From JBFHIJ01 sp041596515 (GTDB lineage: Bacteria; Bacteroidota; Ignavibacteria; Kapaibacteriales; UBA2268): a DNA stretch of 64,000 bases. The stretch is from the NCBI GenBank assembly GCA_041596515.1, contig JBFHIJ010000004.1, positions 1-64,000 of the forward strand, written 5' to 3'. Positions 61,043 to 64,000 of this stretch are shown one piece after another. Each line of letters starts with the position of its first letter. Position 1 is the first letter of the stretch. The notes beneath the pieces are model-generated. The model was given only the letters and a program-made list of their open reading frames with translations, ran no database searches and had not been told where the DNA came from. A program made the translations under genes and the position numbers.

Positions 61043-63187
61043 ATGACCGATATAAATATTGGATTGCAAGGATCCCTAACAATTTTAATTTTGTGCTTAA
61101 TAGCCGTTTTATCTTTAAGCTATTATTATTACAAAAGAACCATTCCAAATGTATCAAAAACAAAGAAAACTATACTTCGAATCTTAAGGCTCTTGAGTCT
61201 CTTTCTCTTAATATTGATACTATTTGAGCCTGTAATTTACACAACATCTAATGAAATTATAAATCCTCATCCAGTAGTCTTTATAGATAATAGTGCGTCT
61301 GTAAATATAGGAAATGATACACCTGACAAAATCAATAATCTGATAAGTAATTTAGACTTGGAAGACGAAGATTACTATTATTTTGATTCTAAAGCTTATC
61401 CTAAATCTGACAAGGATGCTGATTATGAAGGTCAGTATACTGATATTTCCTCTGTTTTTGAAAAAGTAAAAGATATTGAAGTAACTGAGAATATTAGCTC
61501 TGTTATAGTTGTGACTGATGGTGCTTTTAACAAAGGAATTAATCCTGAATATGCTATCGAAAATATGAATTTACCGGTAGTAGCTATTGGAGTGGGGGAA
61601 GAAAAGTCTTACTCTGATATAATTGCTAAGTCTATGTTGTATAATGACATATCTTATATTAATAATGATATCCCTATTTTAGCCAAATTGCAGTTTTCAA
61701 ACATACAAATTGACTCGATTGATGTTAATCTACTAATTGATAATAAGTTACAACAGACTCAAAGAATAAGCATATCAAAAAATATCGAAGATAACTATGT
61801 AGAATTTACATATAGTGACTCTATACCCGGAAAGAAAAAAATTACTATAAAAGTCGATACCTTGTCTATCGAATCAAATAAACAAAACAACAATATCTCA
61901 AATTATATTAACATACTCGATAACAAAAAGCGAGTTAGTATTTTTGCTTCTGCTCCAAGCCCTGATGTTTCATTCATCAATCAATTTTTGTCAACTTCAA
62001 AACAGTATATAGTTTCTAATTATATAAAAAAGAATTCAAAAGAGTGGTACACTATACCTACACAATCAATGATAACTACGACTGATATATTTGTTTTGAT
62101 TGATTTTCCGGCTAATAATATTGAAGACAATATCATTCAAGGAATAGCAGAGCAACTAGCAAATAATAAAAGTGTTTTGTACTTAGCAGGAAAGCATGTA
62201 ACAAAATCAAAAATTAAAGATATTGAAAAATATTTACCATTTACTATGGTCTCAGATTCTAGAAATGAGTTTTTAGCATCAATAAATTTCAACGACAATG
62301 CAAAAGCTAATTCAATATTTGCAATTAATAGACTGCCAGATGACAACTATCTTGAAGACTTACCTCCTTTGTATAAAACAGAGGCTTTTTATAAAGCCAA
62401 ACCAGATGCAAACATATATGCTGATTTTAAAGTCAACAATGTAAAAATTGAAGAACCAACCATTGTCAGTAAAGCTAACAACTTATCCAGATCTTGGGCA
62501 TTTCTAGCTTATGGATTATACAGATGGGAGATGATAGATGCAGGCTTTAATAATGGTAGTAAGTATTCAAGTGATTTCAAATATTATAATGCTCTGATGG
62601 ATAATGTTTTTAAATGGCTTTCTATTTCTGATAAAAAAGATAGATTTATTGCTAAAACAGATAAAAATATATATCAAAGTAATGAAACCATTGAAGTAAA
62701 TGCTCAAATATATGATGACAAATACGAACCATTAGATGATATGCTGATAAAAGCTACTTTAAAAGCTAAAGAATTTGAAAAAGAAATCATTCTAAAAAAT
62801 ATCAATAATGGAAGATATGTTACAAATGTGGAAGGCTTACCAGAAGGGGATTATAGTCTCCTAGTGACGGCATTTACTGAAAATAATGATTCATATCTTC
62901 AAACTGCTACTTCTTTTAGTATTGAAACATTTCAAGTAGAAAATAGACACTATGGCCTCAAAAAGTCTCTATTAGAAAGAATCTCAGTGGCTACCGGGGG
63001 AGTTTATATGCATATTGATAATATAGCCTCTCTCCAAGAGATTTTATCTAAAGACTTCAAAGGTGCGGATAAACAAATCAGCTTGACTAATGAGACTAAC
63101 GTTTGGAATTCTTCTTTTATCTTAGTTTTGGTAATCATTCTACTGTCTGCAGAATGGTTCTTAAGAAAAAGATTTGGTATGCTCTAA
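61043..63187 (+). CDS. VWA-domain membrane protein
   Basis: A 714-residue membrane protein. Two N-terminal transmembrane helices (about 8-27 and 42-62) are followed by a von Willebrand A-like domain with VVFIDNSASVNIG (DxSxS metal site) and SVIVVTDGAFNKG. A long beta-rich region with a glutamine-amidotransferase-like segment follows (DIFVLIDFPANN, ...SVLYLAGKHV, near 340-400), then an Ig-like domain (about 540-625) and a C-terminal transmembrane helix. The plan resembles Bacteroidota BatA/BatB-like or 'VWA-GATase-like' proteins of unknown function. A frame start at 60989 exists, but the TATATTTG element lies downstream of it. Its TAA overlaps the converging TAG of the DUF5683 gene. Confidence 0.8.
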   Translation: MTDINIGLQGSLTILILCLIAVLSLSYYYYKRTIPNVSKTKKTILRILRLLSLFLLILILFEPVIYTTSNEIINPHPVVFIDNSASVNIGNDTPDKINNLISNLDLEDEDYYYFDSKAYPKSDKDADYEGQYTDISSVFEKVKDIEVTENISSVIVVTDGAFNKGINPEYAIENMNLPVVAIGVGEEKSYSDIIAKSMLYNDISYINNDIPILAKLQFSNIQIDSIDVNLLIDNKLQQTQRISISKNIEDNYVEFTYSDSIPGKKKITIKVDTLSIESNKQNNNISNYINILDNKKRVSIFASAPSPDVSFINQFLSTSKQYIVSNYIKKNSKEWYTIPTQSMITTTDIFVLIDFPANNIEDNIIQGIAEQLANNKSVLYLAGKHVTKSKIKDIEKYLPFTMVSDSRNEFLASINFNDNAKANSIFAINRLPDDNYLEDLPPLYKTEAFYKAKPDANIYADFKVNNVKIEEPTIVSKANNLSRSWAFLAYGLYRWEMIDAGFNNGSKYSSDFKYYNALMDNVFKWLSISDKKDRFIAKTDKNIYQSNETIEVNAQIYDDKYEPLDDMLIKATLKAKEFEKEIILKNINNGRYVTNVEGLPEGDYSLLVTAFTENNDSYLQTATSFSIETFQVENRHYGLKKSLLERISVATGGVYMHIDNIASLQEILSKDFKGADKQISLTNETNVWNSSFILVLVIILLSAEWFLRKRFGML

Positions 63188-63687
63188 AATTGAATAGATA
63201 AAAGAAGAGAAGGATAGCCATATTTATTAGGGAAATGTCCTAATTTGATTTCATCTGTTACATCAAACTCAAACAAGTGGGCACCTACATAAGCATCTAT
63301 AGCTGAAAGAACGTGAATACCAAGCATATAAAAGGCTGTCTGGTCGCGGTTGTTATGATATGCTTTCATATTTGCTTCAAGTCTTGAAATGACATAGTCA
63401 TCGTCTCCTCTATCTTTTGCAGCTTCGTATTCATCTCGAGCAGATGTATATTTACTATGATTATCAATCAAAATATAGACAAAAGTTGCCTCAGTACCTA
63501 AAAACAGAGCAGATTTAAAATAGGATTCAACATAATACTGTCCCCAACCGGGTATTAGAGCAGACTTAATAGTAGCAACAGTAGGAGATTTTAAGTATTG
63601 ATATGATAATTCATCTATGGCAGAGTCTTCTGCATGTAGTGATATGGAGAAGAAATATAATATAATTATAATGTAGAGTCTTTTCAT
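63184..63687 (-). CDS. DUF5683 family envelope protein
   Basis: A 167-residue protein with a Sec signal peptide (MKRLYIIIILYFFSISLHA) and the DUF5683 hallmark KSALIPGWGQYYVESYFKSALFLG followed by hydrophobic helices and YMLGIHVLSAIDAYVGAHLF, ending in a short beta segment. The family is common in Bacteroidota and is thought to be envelope-associated; its role is not known to me. The frame is open to 63726, but the ATG at 63687 gives the signal peptide and is preferred. Its TAG and the TAA of the VWA gene share bases in CTAA at 63184-63187. Confidence 0.82.
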   Translation of the reverse strand: MKRLYIIIILYFFSISLHAEDSAIDELSYQYLKSPTVATIKSALIPGWGQYYVESYFKSALFLGTEATFVYILIDNHSKYTSARDEYEAAKDRGDDDYVISRLEANMKAYHNNRDQTAFYMLGIHVLSAIDAYVGAHLFEFDVTDEIKLGHFPNKYGYPSLLLSIQF

Positions 63688-63712
63688 GGATTGAATTCTA
63701 AGAATGTTTGTG

Positions 63713-63744
63713 AAAATAGCCGACATATAAAAACGCCGGCTATT
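63713..63744 (-). terminator. Likely terminator of ridA
   Basis: AATAGCCG (63715-63722) pairs perfectly with CGGCTATT (63737-63744) and ends in TTTT on the minus strand. It is 19 bases past the ridA stop and 26 bases before the DUF5683 start. Confidence 0.65.
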
Positions 63745-63762
63745 ATAACTAAAACTAGTATA

Positions 63763-64000
63763 TTATAATACAGCTATAGCTTCGATTTCAACCATTACAT
63801 CCAAAGGCAATTTAGCAACTTGGTAAGCAGCTCTTGCAGGTTTTGATTCACCGAAGTATTCGTTATAAATTTTGTTTACTGTAGCAAAGTCACCCATATC
63901 TTTAAGCAATACAGTAGTTTTAACTACATTATTGTAATCAGCACCTGCAGCTTCTAGGATAGCTCCTAAGTTTTTGCATGATTGATGTGTTTGCTCTGTA
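63763..64000 (-). CDS. ridA: RidA family protein, C-terminal part
   Basis: Cytoplasmic reactive imine/enamine deaminase of the YjgF/YER057c/UK114 family, which clears 2-aminoacrylate-like intermediates. Only the last 78 codons are in the window; the start lies beyond position 64000. Visible family segments are QSCKNLGAILEAAGADYNNVVKTTVLL, MGDFATVNKIYNEYFG, KPARAAYQVAKLPLDVMVEIEAIA. The arginine in PARAA and glutamate in VEIEAIA are the expected active-site residues. The stop is TAA at 63763-63765. The segment is too short and incomplete to appear as a full gene, but the identity is clear. Confidence 0.92.
   Translation of the reverse strand, partial: TEQTHQSCKNLGAILEAAGADYNNVVKTTVLLKDMGDFATVNKIYNEYFGESKPARAAYQVAKLPLDVMVEIEAIAVL

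Overview
The window is AT-rich DNA from a Gram-negative member of the Bacteroidota/Chlorobiota (FCB) group, probably an uncultured lineage near Ignavibacteria or Kapabacteria. Five proteins end in type IX secretion (T9SS) type A sorting domains. There are also a SusC/Ycf-like TonB-dependent receptor with a carboxypeptidase-regulatory N-domain, DUF1800/DUF1501, DUF3160 and DUF5683 proteins, and ten gene starts preceded by the Bacteroidota-type -7 promoter element TAnnTTTG. Shine-Dalgarno sites (AAGGAG, GGAG, AGGA) are common, unlike in many classical Bacteroidetes. The lineage assignment is inference from gene content.

Layout. 1-548: the 3' end of a group II intron (maturase C-terminus, then RNA domains V and VI), ending two bases from the stop codon of a TonB-dependent receptor gene. 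551-13117: outer-membrane and secreted proteins, namely the receptor, a DUF1800/DUF1501/giant T9SS protein run, and a double OmpA-domain protein. 13207-19304: serine biosynthesis (serA with DUF1015, and serC nearby), a TSUP permease and ftcD. 20133-21671: panD, a GlmU-type uridylyltransferase and methylmalonyl-CoA epimerase in one operon. 21785-29827: an M2-type peptidase lipoprotein, a LonC-like protease, rpe, and a suhB-dapF-M20 amidohydrolase operon. 29955-32766: Wza-like and Wzz-like polysaccharide export proteins. 32769-43869: a SpoT-like HD protein, recN, acyl-CoA synthetase, queA, a DUF3160 T9SS protein, purB and a thioredoxin-fold lipoprotein. 43988-55420: a SUMF1-fold lipoprotein, a 657-base gap with little in it, and two very large T9SS surface proteins that share the same unusual C-terminal module order. 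55709-60838: three consecutive two-component genes (sensor kinase, receiver plus kinase-like protein, receiver-PAS-kinase). 61043 to the end: a VWA membrane protein, a DUF5683 protein and the 3' part of ridA.

Most genes are ordinary housekeeping or cell-envelope genes. The most unusual parts are three. First, the signalling cluster has no DNA-binding output domain, and its middle protein has tyrosine where the phospho-accepting histidine should be. Second, the two giant T9SS proteins have duplicated uncharacterised 'WGDN' modules around 'GWN-IxxYL' modules. Third, a DUF1501 T9SS cargo carries a twin-arginine signal beside a DUF1800 partner that keeps the RR motif but has lost the hydrophobic segment. 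No CRISPR array, tRNA or rRNA was recognised.
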